Source of the DNA: an uncultured Zoogloea sp.
Lineage (GTDB): Bacteria > Pseudomonadota > Gammaproteobacteria > Burkholderiales > Rhodocyclaceae
Assembly: GCA_937967645.1 (NCBI GenBank)
Contig: CALBTT010000202.1
Span: 1 to 59,028 of the forward strand
DNA: 59,028 nt
Direction of reading: 5' to 3'
Position numbers and translations under genes: made by a program. Each line of letters opens with the position of its first letter. The first letter of the stretch is position 1. Below, piece after piece: positions 46,740-56,300 of this stretch. Below the pieces are notes generated by a model, which had not been told where the DNA came from, did not search any database, and was given only the letters and a program-made list of their open reading frames with translations.

Positions 46740-48335
46740 TTGAAGCACACCGGATGTGTTCGGTTGCGCCTCTGGTCACATTTCGTTCTGGGTAATCCAG
46801 CGTCGGTTCGGGATCCTCCGGTCAGGCGGTGGCCCAGGCTAGCTCAACGTTGGCTCCATGCTTGTTGCTACGCTCAGAATGCACGACCGAGCGCTATCAA
46901 TCGTGAACCACGCCACCTCGGAAGGGGCACGATCCTGAACGCCATTTCCTCGTCCAGCCCGGCCGGACTCAGCGCAGAAGATGTGCTGGCCTTGCTGGCG
47001 GCCGTCCTGACCCACCACCGGCTCGAGCGAGCTGCGGCTGCCTTTGCCTCCGAGATGGCTGTCCGGGTGGGCTGCGATCGGGTGCTGGTGGGCTTTGTCG
47101 AGGATCGCTTCTCCCAGGTCGTTGCCTTGTCCCATGGCACCCTGGACGAGGGGCGCACGGAATTCCTCCGCAGCGTGGGCGCCGCCATGGATGAGGCCAT
47201 TGATCAGGGGGTGGTCGTGGTCCTGCCGATCCCGCGAGGCGATCTTCCCCGCGTCATCCTTGCTCACGACGAACTGCTGCGCCACCAGGGCGGATCGGTG
47301 TGCACGATTCCCATTGCAGTCGGACAGCAGTTTGTCGGAGCGGTCTCCCTGTTGTTCAGGCAGGCTGACAGGGGGCTCGAACCTCCGCACATACAGGCGT
47401 GGGAGCACGCCATTGCCCTGCTTGGTCCTGTGCTGGAGTTGATGCGGCAGCAGGAGCGGCCCTGGCACCGGCGGGTAAGGGAGCAGCTGAGCCGTCGCTG
47501 GCGTCATCTCTGCTCACCTGCGGGGCGCAGGCTGAGGATTGGCTTGGCGACCGCACTGGCGGGGCTGGCTGTTGTGCTGCTCTTGCCCTTCGATTACCGC
47601 ATTGGCGGGAACGCGCGGCTGGAGGGCGCGGTGCAGCGTGTGCTGGTGGCGCCTGCCGATGGCTTCCTGAAACGTGCCCTGGTTCGACCGGGGGATGAGG
47701 TCAAGGCTGGCCAGGTGGTGGTGGAGCTGGCCGACCAGGAGCTGCAACTCGAACGCCACAAGTGGGTCAGCGAGGTGGCGGTTCACGATAACGCCCTTGC
47801 GGCGGCCATGGCGCGGGCAGACCGGGCCCAGCTCGTGATCAATCAGGCCAAGGGCGACGAGGCGAGGGCCCGCCTCGCGCTGGTGGATGAGTTGCTGGGG
47901 CGCATCCAGGTGAGGGCGCCCTTCGACGGCAGCGTCATCGCCGGCGATCTCAGCCAGTCTCTTGGCGCGCCGGTACAGCAGGGTGACGTCCTGCTGACCG
48001 TCACGCCCAGCTCCCGCTACCGGGTCATCATCGAGGTGGATGAACGGGATATCGCCCGAGTCCAGGTCGGACAGCATGGGCGTCTCGCACTTTCGGCGCT
48101 GCCTTGGGACACCCTTCCATTCGAGGTCACACGCATCACACCGATGGCCAAGGCCGTTGATGGGCTGAACGTTTTCGAGGTGGAGGCTGCCTTGGGTAGC
48201 CAACCTGAGAGTCTGAGGCCCGGACAACGTGGCGTCGCCCGGATCCTGGTGGGTCGGGAACCCCTGGCCTGGGCCTGGACGCATCGTCTGACGGACTGGG
48301 CCCGCATCATGCTGTGGGGCTGGCTGGGGCATTGA
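46740..48335 (+). CDS. GAF-domain HlyD-family membrane-fusion protein
   Basis: The 531-residue protein begins with a GAF-like domain (about residues 70–235, HHRLERAAAAFASEMA and CTIPIAVGQQFVGAVSLLF). A membrane segment follows near residues 262–281 (LATALAGLAVVLLLPF), then a HlyD-like periplasmic part with lipoyl-type halves (VLVAPADGFLKRALVRPGD and IQVRAPFDGSVIAGDLSQS) and a late beta-barrel. A cytoplasmic GAF sensor fused to an adaptor is unusual. The start is uncertain. TTG 46740 has GGAGG four bases before it, but the next 65 codons look non-coding-like, and a CTG at 46935 could be the true start. The next gene starts one base after this stop, so the system is one operon. Confidence 0.8.
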   Translation: MKHTGCVRLRLWSHFVLGNPASVRDPPVRRWPRLAQRWLHACCYAQNARPSAINREPRHLGRGTILNAISSSSPAGLSAEDVLALLAAVLTHHRLERAAAAFASEMAVRVGCDRVLVGFVEDRFSQVVALSHGTLDEGRTEFLRSVGAAMDEAIDQGVVVVLPIPRGDLPRVILAHDELLRHQGGSVCTIPIAVGQQFVGAVSLLFRQADRGLEPPHIQAWEHAIALLGPVLELMRQQERPWHRRVREQLSRRWRHLCSPAGRRLRIGLATALAGLAVVLLLPFDYRIGGNARLEGAVQRVLVAPADGFLKRALVRPGDEVKAGQVVVELADQELQLERHKWVSEVAVHDNALAAAMARADRAQLVINQAKGDEARARLALVDELLGRIQVRAPFDGSVIAGDLSQSLGAPVQQGDVLLTVTPSSRYRVIIEVDERDIARVQVGQHGRLALSALPWDTLPFEVTRITPMAKAVDGLNVFEVEAALGSQPESLRPGQRGVARILVGREPLAWAWTHRLTDWARIMLWGWLGH

Positions 48336-48336
48336 G

Positions 48337-50487
48337 ATGGCGGACGCCGGAATCTTCAGCCCCCACTGGTACCGCGTTGCCGGGCTGCATCCGCGGTTGC
48401 GCGCTCATGTGAGCGTTTCCAGGCAGATCTACCGTGACGAGGTCTGGTATGTGATCGCGGATCCGCTCAGTGGCCGTTACCACCGCCTCAACAAGGCGGC
48501 CTATGCCTTTGTCGGCCGTTGTGACGGCAGTCATAGCGTGCAGCGCGTGGCCGATTCCTTGCTGGTCGAGGCGCCCGAAACGGCGCTGACCCAGGAGGAG
48601 ATCGTGCGCCTCCTGACGCAGCTGAACCAGCGGGGCCTGATCCAGTGCGAGATGACGCCGGATGTGGCGGCGCTCTTCGAGCGTCAAGGGGCGTCGCGCC
48701 GGCAGCGTCGGCGCCAGGGGATCAACCCGCTGGCTTTCCGGGTAAGGCTGGGCAATCCGGCGGCCTTCCTGAAGCGCTTCGATCGCTGGCGCGGCATCCT
48801 GTTCTCCTGGCAGAGCCTGGTGGCGTGGCTGCTCGTCGTGCTTGCCGGTGCGGCGGTGGCCGTCACGCACAAGGACGCATTGCTGGCGGCGGGACACACC
48901 TGGCTGGGAACCCCTCGCTTCCTGCTGCTCGCCTGGTTGCTCTATCCGCCCATCAAGGCCGTTCACGAGCTGGCCCATGGCCTGGCCGTGCGGCGTTTTG
49001 ACGGTGAGGTCAGCGAGATGGGGGTGAGTCTGCTTATGCTGACACCGGCGCCCTACGTGAATGCCTCTGCCGCGTCGGCCATGCCACGAGCCGGACAACG
49101 CCTGATGGTCAGCGCCGCCGGGATCATTGCAGAACTGGGTATGGCGGCGCTGGCGCTAATGATCTGGGCGATGGTGCAGCCGGGGCTGGTGCGTGACCTG
49201 GCACTCACCGTAGCGGTCATCGGCGCGAGCTCGAGCCTCTTGTTCAACGGCAATCCGCTCTTGCGCTTCGACGGGTATCACGTGATGTGCGATGCCCTCG
49301 ATCTGCCCAACCTGGCACTGCGCAGTCAGCTCTACTGGCGATACCTGATCCACCACCGACTGCTGGGGCTTGAACATGTCCCCTCGCCCGAGCCGGGTAA
49401 GGGGGAGTTGCCCTGGCTGGCTGGCTATGCGCCGGCTTCCTGGCTTTACCGTGCGCTTCTGTCGATCATGATTGTCAGCTGGGTGGGAGGGATCTCGATG
49501 CTCCTCGGCCTGTTGACCGGCGGCGCATTGGCCTTCTTCCTGATTGGAAAGCCTCTTCTGGGCTTCTGGAGGTATCTGCTGCAGATGCAGCTGCCCGACC
49601 TGGAAGGAAAGCGGGCGCGGCGGGCTGCCGTGGTGCTGACGTGCGCTGGCGCTCTGCTGCTCGTCGGATTGCCCTTGCCCTTTGCCACCGTGGCGAGGGG
49701 CGTCGTCTGGATTCCCGAGGAGGCCAGGATCCGGGCAGGAACGGATGGTTTCATCACGGCTTTCGGAAGCTCTCACGGCGCTACGGTCGAGCCCGGTCAG
49801 GCTGTGCTTGCATTGCGGGATCCGCGCCTCGAGGCCGAGGCGGTCAGCCTTGCCAGCCAGCTGGAAGGGCTGCAGGCGGACCTCCACGCAGCCATGCAGC
49901 GAGACCCTGTCAAGGTTCAGGATCTTGAAGCCGAGATCCAGCGGATTGCGCTGCGCCTCGCCAGAGCAAGGGAGCTTCAGAGCCAGCTGACCGTGGTGGC
50001 CGGCGCCGGGGGGCGTCTTGCCTTGCCCAGGCAGGGCGATCTGGAGGGGGCTTTCGTGCCCCGTGGGGCCTTGCTTGGACACGTGTTCACCGGCAGGGAT
50101 GCGGTCGTGCGGGTTGTCGTCGACCAGGACGCCGCGGCCCTGGTCCGGGAGGGGACCCGGGCGACGAGCGTCCGCTTTGCAGACCGGCCCGGTGCAGGCT
50201 GGGACGCCACCCTGCTGCGTGCGGTACCCGCGGCAACTGAAAGGCTGCCTGACGCCGCCCTGTCCGACTTCGCCGGGGGGCCTTTTGTCACCGATCCGGC
50301 GGACCGCGACCACCTCAGGACGCCACGTCCCGTTTTCGTATTCGACCTGCAGGTCCATGGCCAGGTCCGGGAGATGGCCGGGGGGCGTGTGTGGGTCCGC
50401 TTCGATCACGGCTGGGCGCCCTTGGTGGTGCAGTGGGGGCGTCAGCTCAAGCAGGTCTTCCTGCGTCACTTCAATCCAGCCACATGA
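48337..50487 (+). CDS. PqqD-like / M50 zinc metalloprotease / HlyD-like fusion protein
   Basis: The 716-residue protein opens with a PqqD-like region (about 26–105; ADPLSGRYHRLNKAAYAFVG). A membrane-embedded M50 site-2-protease core follows, with HELAHG at residues 210–215 and the second metal motif NPLLRFDGYH near 306–315. Several hydrophobic segments occupy about 155–305 and 365–455. The C-terminal third (about 460–716) is HlyD-like, with EARIRAGTDGFITAFGSS and a coiled stretch. Such PqqD–M50 proteins are known as putative peptide zinc metalloproteases in peptide-maturation clusters. Here it lies between an adaptor and a SecA-like motor, suggesting that it cleaves and passes a peptide during export. 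The stop overlaps the upstream ATG of the next gene. Confidence 0.85.
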   Translation: MADAGIFSPHWYRVAGLHPRLRAHVSVSRQIYRDEVWYVIADPLSGRYHRLNKAAYAFVGRCDGSHSVQRVADSLLVEAPETALTQEEIVRLLTQLNQRGLIQCEMTPDVAALFERQGASRRQRRRQGINPLAFRVRLGNPAAFLKRFDRWRGILFSWQSLVAWLLVVLAGAAVAVTHKDALLAAGHTWLGTPRFLLLAWLLYPPIKAVHELAHGLAVRRFDGEVSEMGVSLLMLTPAPYVNASAASAMPRAGQRLMVSAAGIIAELGMAALALMIWAMVQPGLVRDLALTVAVIGASSSLLFNGNPLLRFDGYHVMCDALDLPNLALRSQLYWRYLIHHRLLGLEHVPSPEPGKGELPWLAGYAPASWLYRALLSIMIVSWVGGISMLLGLLTGGALAFFLIGKPLLGFWRYLLQMQLPDLEGKRARRAAVVLTCAGALLLVGLPLPFATVARGVVWIPEEARIRAGTDGFITAFGSSHGATVEPGQAVLALRDPRLEAEAVSLASQLEGLQADLHAAMQRDPVKVQDLEAEIQRIALRLARARELQSQLTVVAGAGGRLALPRQGDLEGAFVPRGALLGHVFTGRDAVVRVVVDQDAAALVREGTRATSVRFADRPGAGWDATLLRAVPAATERLPDAALSDFAGGPFVTDPADRDHLRTPRPVFVFDLQVHGQVREMAGGRVWVRFDHGWAPLVVQWGRQLKQVFLRHFNPAT

Positions 50488-50495
50488 GGCCGGGT

Positions 50496-52439
50496 ATGGA
50501 CCTTGACCTGTCGATGCCCGGCCTCCTGTGGGGCACATGCCCGGAACGCCTGGAGGCGCCGGCCGCCTCCCGTGGCTGGCGGCGTCCGTCCTATCAGCGG
50601 CAGCTCAAGGCGACCCGGGGCGCGCTGGACACCTGGCGGAAGCGCCCCCCCGATGAGTTCTGCGCGGCGCTGGCGGCCGTACGCGGACCGCTGGCGCGAG
50701 AGGGGCTGCGCGGGGCCCCGCTGGTGGAGGCACTCGCGGCTTCCGTCGAGGCCGCCAGACGCAGCCTGGGGGTGGACATCTACGACACGCAACTGTTTGC
50801 AGCCTTGGTCATGCTCGACCGACGCCTGGTGGAGATGGCCACCGGGGAGGGCAAGACCCTGGCGGCTGCGCTGGTGGCCGCCGTGGGGGCGCTGGCGGGG
50901 CTGCGGGTCCATGTCCTGACGGCGAATGATTACCTTGTGGCGCGCGATGCCCGCACGCTTGCTCCGTTCTATACCGCCCTCGGGCTGGAGGTCGCCTGCG
51001 TGACCGGAGGGCAGGATGAGGCCGGGCGCAGGCAGGCCTACGCGGCGTCGGTGTGCTATGTGACCGCCCGCGAACTGGTCTTCGACTATCTGCGCGATGG
51101 GCTGCAGCGGGGCTTCGTCAGGAGTGATCTGCAGCGTAGGGTCAAGGGTTTGTGCGGTGAGCATCCACAGAGCGGCCTGATACCTGGCTTGAGCATGGCC
51201 GTGCTCGACGAGGCAGACAGCCTGTTGGTGGATGAAGCCATGATGCCCTTGATCCTGTCCCGGACGGTATCGGACAGCGGTGCCCGGGCATTTCTGTGGC
51301 AGGCGCGCAGGCTGGCTGATGCCCTTGCAGAGGGTGTCGATTTCCACGTGGACCAGGCTGGTTTTCGGGTCGACATGACGCCAGCCGGGTACCGGCATCT
51401 TGGAGAGCTGACATCCGGGCTCGGCGGCCGCTGGCGCTCGCCCAGGCTACGGGAGGCCGCAGTGACGCTGGCCTTGCTGGCCCAACACGCTTACCGGCGG
51501 GACGTGCACTACGTGGTATGTGAAGGCAGGGTGGACATCATCGACCAGACCACTGGTCGCAGGGCTCCCGGGCGGATCTGGTCCCGCGGGCTGCATGGGC
51601 TGATCGAGCTGAAGGAAGGTTGCCGGCCGTCACCGGATACGGAAACCCTGGCGCGCATCACCTATCAACGCTTCTTTCCACGCTATCTGCGTCTGTGCGG
51701 CATGAGCGGCACTCTGGCCGAGGCTGGGCGTGAGCTGCGCCGTGTGTATGGCCTGGACGTTGTCCGCGTGCCCACGCGCCTTCCCTCAGCCCGGCAGAGG
51801 CTGCCTCTTCGTCTGTATGTCTCGCAGGATGCCCTGTGGCAGGCCGTGATCGAACGGGTCGCGGCGCTGCGTGCGGCGGGGCGGCCGGTACTGGTGGGAA
51901 CCGGGTCGGTGTCCGAGTCCGAGGCGCTGTCCCGTCGGCTTGCGGCGGCTGGGGTACCCCATGCGGTCCTGAATGCGAACTTCGATGTGGACGAAGCGGA
52001 GCAGGTGGCCAGGGCAGGGAGCGCCGGGCAAATCACGGTGACGACCAACATGGCCGGTCGGGGTACCGATATTCCGTTGGGGGACGGTGTCGCTGCGGCA
52101 GGTGGCTTGCATGTGCTGAGCTGCCAGTTCAACCGGTCGCGACGTATCGACCGGCAGCTCGAAGGCCGCTGTGCCCGCCAGGGGGATCCGGGCAGCGTGG
52201 AAACCTGGCTGTCCGCCGACATGCCGGCCCTGGCGGAGACTGGATGGGGACAGGTGCTGGCCCGTGGCGGCCGTCGGACTCCCGATGGCCGCCTCCGCGT
52301 GCCAGAGGCGCTGCTGAGGATGATGCTGGCGTCGAGTCAATGGGCGACAGGGCAGGCGGATCGACGTATCCGCCAGGCCCTGCTGCGGTCCGATGTGGAA
52401 TGGGAGCAGGGGCTCGCCTTTGGCGGGCCGGGAGAATGA
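50496..52439 (+). CDS. SecA-like translocase ATPase lacking the C-terminal domains
   Basis: The 647-residue protein aligns by eye with SecA. The Q-type start GVDIYDTQLFAALVML is near residue 92, MATGEGKT at 114–121, LTANDYLVARDA at 141, LDEADSLLVDEA near 237, the PPXD-like GLHGLIELKEG near 366, and the Thr-Gly segment CGMSGTLAE near 401. TNMAGRGTDI lies at 517–526 and RRIDRQLEGRCARQGDPGS at about 549–567. It ends only about 80 residues later. SecA continues for about 300 more with the helical scaffold, wing and zinc tail. The ATPase and peptide-binding parts are thus kept without the SecYEG-facing C-terminus. The start at 50496 has GAGG six bases upstream. An ATG at 50484 lies in the previous stop. 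Confidence 0.88.
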   Translation: MDLDLSMPGLLWGTCPERLEAPAASRGWRRPSYQRQLKATRGALDTWRKRPPDEFCAALAAVRGPLAREGLRGAPLVEALAASVEAARRSLGVDIYDTQLFAALVMLDRRLVEMATGEGKTLAAALVAAVGALAGLRVHVLTANDYLVARDARTLAPFYTALGLEVACVTGGQDEAGRRQAYAASVCYVTARELVFDYLRDGLQRGFVRSDLQRRVKGLCGEHPQSGLIPGLSMAVLDEADSLLVDEAMMPLILSRTVSDSGARAFLWQARRLADALAEGVDFHVDQAGFRVDMTPAGYRHLGELTSGLGGRWRSPRLREAAVTLALLAQHAYRRDVHYVVCEGRVDIIDQTTGRRAPGRIWSRGLHGLIELKEGCRPSPDTETLARITYQRFFPRYLRLCGMSGTLAEAGRELRRVYGLDVVRVPTRLPSARQRLPLRLYVSQDALWQAVIERVAALRAAGRPVLVGTGSVSESEALSRRLAAAGVPHAVLNANFDVDEAEQVARAGSAGQITVTTNMAGRGTDIPLGDGVAAAGGLHVLSCQFNRSRRIDRQLEGRCARQGDPGSVETWLSADMPALAETGWGQVLARGGRRTPDGRLRVPEALLRMMLASSQWATGQADRRIRQALLRSDVEWEQGLAFGGPGE

Positions 52440-52443
52440 GCTG

Positions 52444-53382
52444 ATGACGAAAAATGTATTGAGCCGCCTGGGCTGGCTGTTTGCAGGGTGTTCTGCCTGT
52501 CTTGTCGCCACGGCGGTACAGGCTAGCGGACCGGCAGCCCCAGCGGGTGGCAGCCAGACAACACTCGGTTGCCTGATCGAGCCCGACAAGGTTGCCGACC
52601 TGGGCAGCCAGGTCATCGGTGTACTCGATGGCCTGCGTGCCGAGCGGGGCGATTTCGTCCGCAAGGGACAGGTGCTGGCGCAGTTGCGCAACGACCTCGA
52701 GAGGGCTACCGCGGATGTGGCGCGGACACGGGCATCGACTGAGGCTGATCTGCGCAGTGCCGAGGCCAGCCGGGATCTCGCCCGGCAGATGGTGCAGCGG
52801 GCCGAGGCGCTGGTCAGCCGCAACTTCATCGCTCAGCAGGCCCTCGACCAGGCCCGGGCCGATCTGCGGGTAGCCGAACAAAAGGTGTTGCAGATCAGGG
52901 AGCAGCTGAGGGTGTGGGGTCGGGAAGTGAGCGTTGCCGAGGCCCAGGTCGGGCTGCGCAGCATCCGCAGCCCCTTTGACGGGGTGGTGGTGGAGCGATA
53001 CCTCTCCCTGGGCGAGCGGGTAGAGGAAAAGCCGGTGTTCCGGATCGCGCGGATCGATCCGCTGCGCATCGAGGTGATCGTGCCCGCGGCCCGTTACGGC
53101 ACGATCCGCGCCGGTGACGTGGCCACCGTCCGCCCGGACCTGCCGGGCGCCGTTCCGCTGGATGCAAAGGTGTCTGTCGTGGACAGGGTGGTCGACGCAG
53201 CCAGCAATACCTTCCGGGTGCGCCTGAGCCTCCCCAACCCGGATCATCGTCTGCCGGCCGGCCTGCGTTGCCGGATCAGCTTTGATGAACTCCCGGCACG
53301 GCTGGCAGGCGGTCCGAATGTGCGCCTGATCGATGGCCTTCGCATGGAGGCCAGCCTGAGTCCGCTCCCCAGAAACCGCTAG
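52444..53382 (+). CDS. Small periplasmic adaptor (HlyD/RND type)
   Basis: The 312-residue protein has an N-terminal signal or lipid-attachment region (LGWLFAGCSACLVATA, cysteine near residue 16) followed by a membrane-fusion fold. It begins DKVADLGSQVIGVLDGL. A helical hairpin spans about 85–175 (RTRASTEADLRSAEASRD, NFIAQQALDQARADL), and SIRSPFDGVVVERYLSLGE lies near residue 175. It lacks the last membrane-proximal extension of many RND adaptors. It starts four bases after the SecA-like stop with GGAG nine bases upstream. No RND pump gene is adjacent, so it probably bridges this system's own components to an outer-membrane channel encoded elsewhere. Confidence 0.85.
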   Translation: MTKNVLSRLGWLFAGCSACLVATAVQASGPAAPAGGSQTTLGCLIEPDKVADLGSQVIGVLDGLRAERGDFVRKGQVLAQLRNDLERATADVARTRASTEADLRSAEASRDLARQMVQRAEALVSRNFIAQQALDQARADLRVAEQKVLQIREQLRVWGREVSVAEAQVGLRSIRSPFDGVVVERYLSLGERVEEKPVFRIARIDPLRIEVIVPAARYGTIRAGDVATVRPDLPGAVPLDAKVSVVDRVVDAASNTFRVRLSLPNPDHRLPAGLRCRISFDELPARLAGGPNVRLIDGLRMEASLSPLPRNR

Positions 53383-53390
53383 GCCCCGCC

Positions 53391-56300
53391 ATGATTCCGA
53401 ATCGCCGCCCAATGCTGGAGACTCTCGAGGAGCGCATCCTGTACTCCGCTGACCCAGGCCCCGCCGGCCTGGCTGCGGCGGTCATGGAGAGCAGCCTGGA
53501 TCTGAAGGGTGGCACTTCAGCCGAAACCCTGACTACAGAGCTGGTTTTTGTGGACAGCCGAAGCCCGGATCGCCAGATGCTTCTGGACGATTTCGCCGCC
53601 CAGCAAGCTGCCGGCCGTCGGCTTGAGGTGGTGATGGTGGATGCGTCGGAGGATGGCATCGGGCTGATCGGACGCAGTCTGGAAGGGCGCAGCGATGTCT
53701 CGGCGATCCATATCGTCGGGCATGGCGAGGCGGGCAGTGCCCAGCTCGGGGCCTCCCGGCTCGACAGTCAGACCTTGCTGCTGCGGGCCGGCGAAATTGC
53801 TGCCTGGCGTGACGCGCTGACCGCCGAAGCGGATCTGCTGCTTTATGGCTGCGATGTGGGCGATGCTGCGGTCGGGCAGGATCTGATCAATGGCCTCGCA
53901 GAGCTGACTGGCGCGGACGTCGCCGCCAGCGACGACCCAACTGGCAGTCCGGAGCTCGGCGGGGACTGGCAGCTCGAGGTACAGCATGGCCAGATCGAGG
54001 CGGCCAGCCTGACATCCGACTCTTTGCAGGCTGGCTGGCACGGTCTTCTGAACACCTACACGGTTACCAATACTGCGGATACGGGGGCGGGCTCCCTCCG
54101 CCAGGCAATCCTTAACGCCAATGCCAACAGCGGGGCGGACGTCATCAACTTTGCCATCAGCGGAACCCAAGTCCACACCATCACCCTCTTTAGCCTCCTG
54201 CCCAATCTCACCGATACCGTGACGATCAATGCGACCACGGATGACAGTTTCGCGGCCAATGGCAGCAAGCCCGCCATCATATTGGATGGCAACAACCTGA
54301 ATGGCGATGGCCTGGTGATCACGGCCAGTGCTGGCGGCTCCACCATCCGAGGCCTGGCTATTCAGCGCTTTGCAGGAGATGGCATTCAGATCGACAGCTC
54401 CTCCCAGGGCAACACCATAGCCGGCAACTACATCGGTTCGATCGGTGCCAATGGTCTGTCAGGCGGGGTCGCCATGTATAACGGCGCGGGGGTGCGGGTC
54501 CTGGGCGCCAACAATGTGATTGGCGGCACCACAGCCGCTGACCGCAATGTGATCAGTGGCAATCAGCACGGCATCGTCATCAGCGGCGCCGGGGCCAGCA
54601 GCAACCAGGTAGTGGGCAATTACATTGGAACCGACGCGACCGGAAATGCCGCTGTTGGAAACAGCATCGACGGTATTCACATTGAGGCTGGCGCCACGGG
54701 TAACACGGTTGGCGGCAGTTCAAGCGCACAGTGCAACGTGATTTCTGGCAACGGGCAGGATGGCGTTGAGGTGTTTGACGAAGCCAGCGACGGCAATATC
54801 GTGCGCGGCAACTGGATTGGCGTGGCGGCAAGTGGGACCCAGCTGCTGGGCAACAATGGTGACGGTGTGATGATCAGTGGTGGGGCTGATAACACCATCG
54901 TGGGAGGCAGCGGGACCAATGACGGCAACTGGATTGCGGGCAATTGGTATGTCGGGGTGGAGATTGATGGCACCACGACAGGAACGCTGATCCAGAATAA
55001 CCGCATCGGGACCGATCTCGCCGGAACGGCCAACTGGGGGGGGCAGCAGGCAGGTGTCCTCATAGAAAACTATGCCGCTACCACGGGCCCGAGCAATAAC
55101 AGTGTATTTGACAACATCATCGCATTCTCAGGGCAGGGAGGTAGCGTTTATTCGGCCGGGATAATTCTTGCCTATAGTGCGGGCGCGGGCAATGCGTTGA
55201 TGCGGAACATCATCTACTCCAGCGTGGGTCTGGGCATCGATCTTCTTGCCGATAACACCGCACTTGTGAATGACCTGGGTGATCCGGACTCCGGTCCCAA
55301 TAATCTGCAGAATTACCCGGTTCTCAGTAGCGCATCGACGACGGGTAACCGCATCACGATCAATGGCACCCTGAACAGCAATGCTGGAACGAACTATCGC
55401 ATCGAGTTCTTTGCCTCCCCCACCGGGGACGCAAGTGGTCATGGGGAAGCCAGTGCCTACCTGGGAAGCGTGGATGTCACGACGGACGGAAGCGGCAACG
55501 CCAGTTTCTCGGCCGTTCTGACCGCAAACGTGCCTGCCGGCTATGCCGTTACAGCGACCGCAACCAAGGCCGACGCAAGTTTCAGTGTCTTTTCGGAGAC
55601 GTCCGAGTTTTCGACAAACGTGCTGGCGCAGGCCGTCAATACCGCCCCGAGTCTTACCCAGGGCGCTACAACAGCAATGGGAGGAACCTATTCCGAAGAT
55701 TCTCCAACCGCGGGATTCACGGTGGATGGGATCGTGGCAAATGTCGGTTGGGTTGATCCAGACCCCGGCGCAGTTCGTGGAATGGTGCTGTCAGGCACCA
55801 CGGGTAATGGTACCTGGCAGTACTCCACCAATGGGACAACCTGGCGTGCCGTAGGGACGGTTTCGAGCAGTAGTGCGCTGATTCTAAGTTCTACTTCCTG
55901 GTTGCGCTATGTGGGTGACGGCGCCAACGGAGAGACGCCGACCATCGCGTTCCGAGCCTGGGACATGACCGCCGGGACTGCGTCGACCAATACCACGCCC
56001 TATTATGCGTCTCTTGGAGCGGGTGGCGGGACCTCCTCAATCAGCACTCAAACCGCCAATGCCTTCACCGTGATCTCCAGCGTGAACGACGCGCCGGTGC
56101 TGGTGGCACGTGCCCCTGTTCTGGCCAGCATCACAGAAGACCAGACAAGCAATGGCGGTCAAACCGTAGCGAGTATGCTGGGGACGAGCGTAAGCGACGT
56201 GGATCTTGGCGCGGTGGAGGGGATTGCCGTGGTGGCTACCGCCAATGGCAACGGGTCCTGGGCCTATTCGACCGATGCTGGCACGTCCTGGAACGCGGTG

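Noticed and set aside
46016..46779. Overlapping short minus-strand frames over the tRNA-Arg cluster, with shared text such as ARPAGFEPTTPWF
   Set aside because: These are translations of the tRNA genes themselves, a known source of false proteins.
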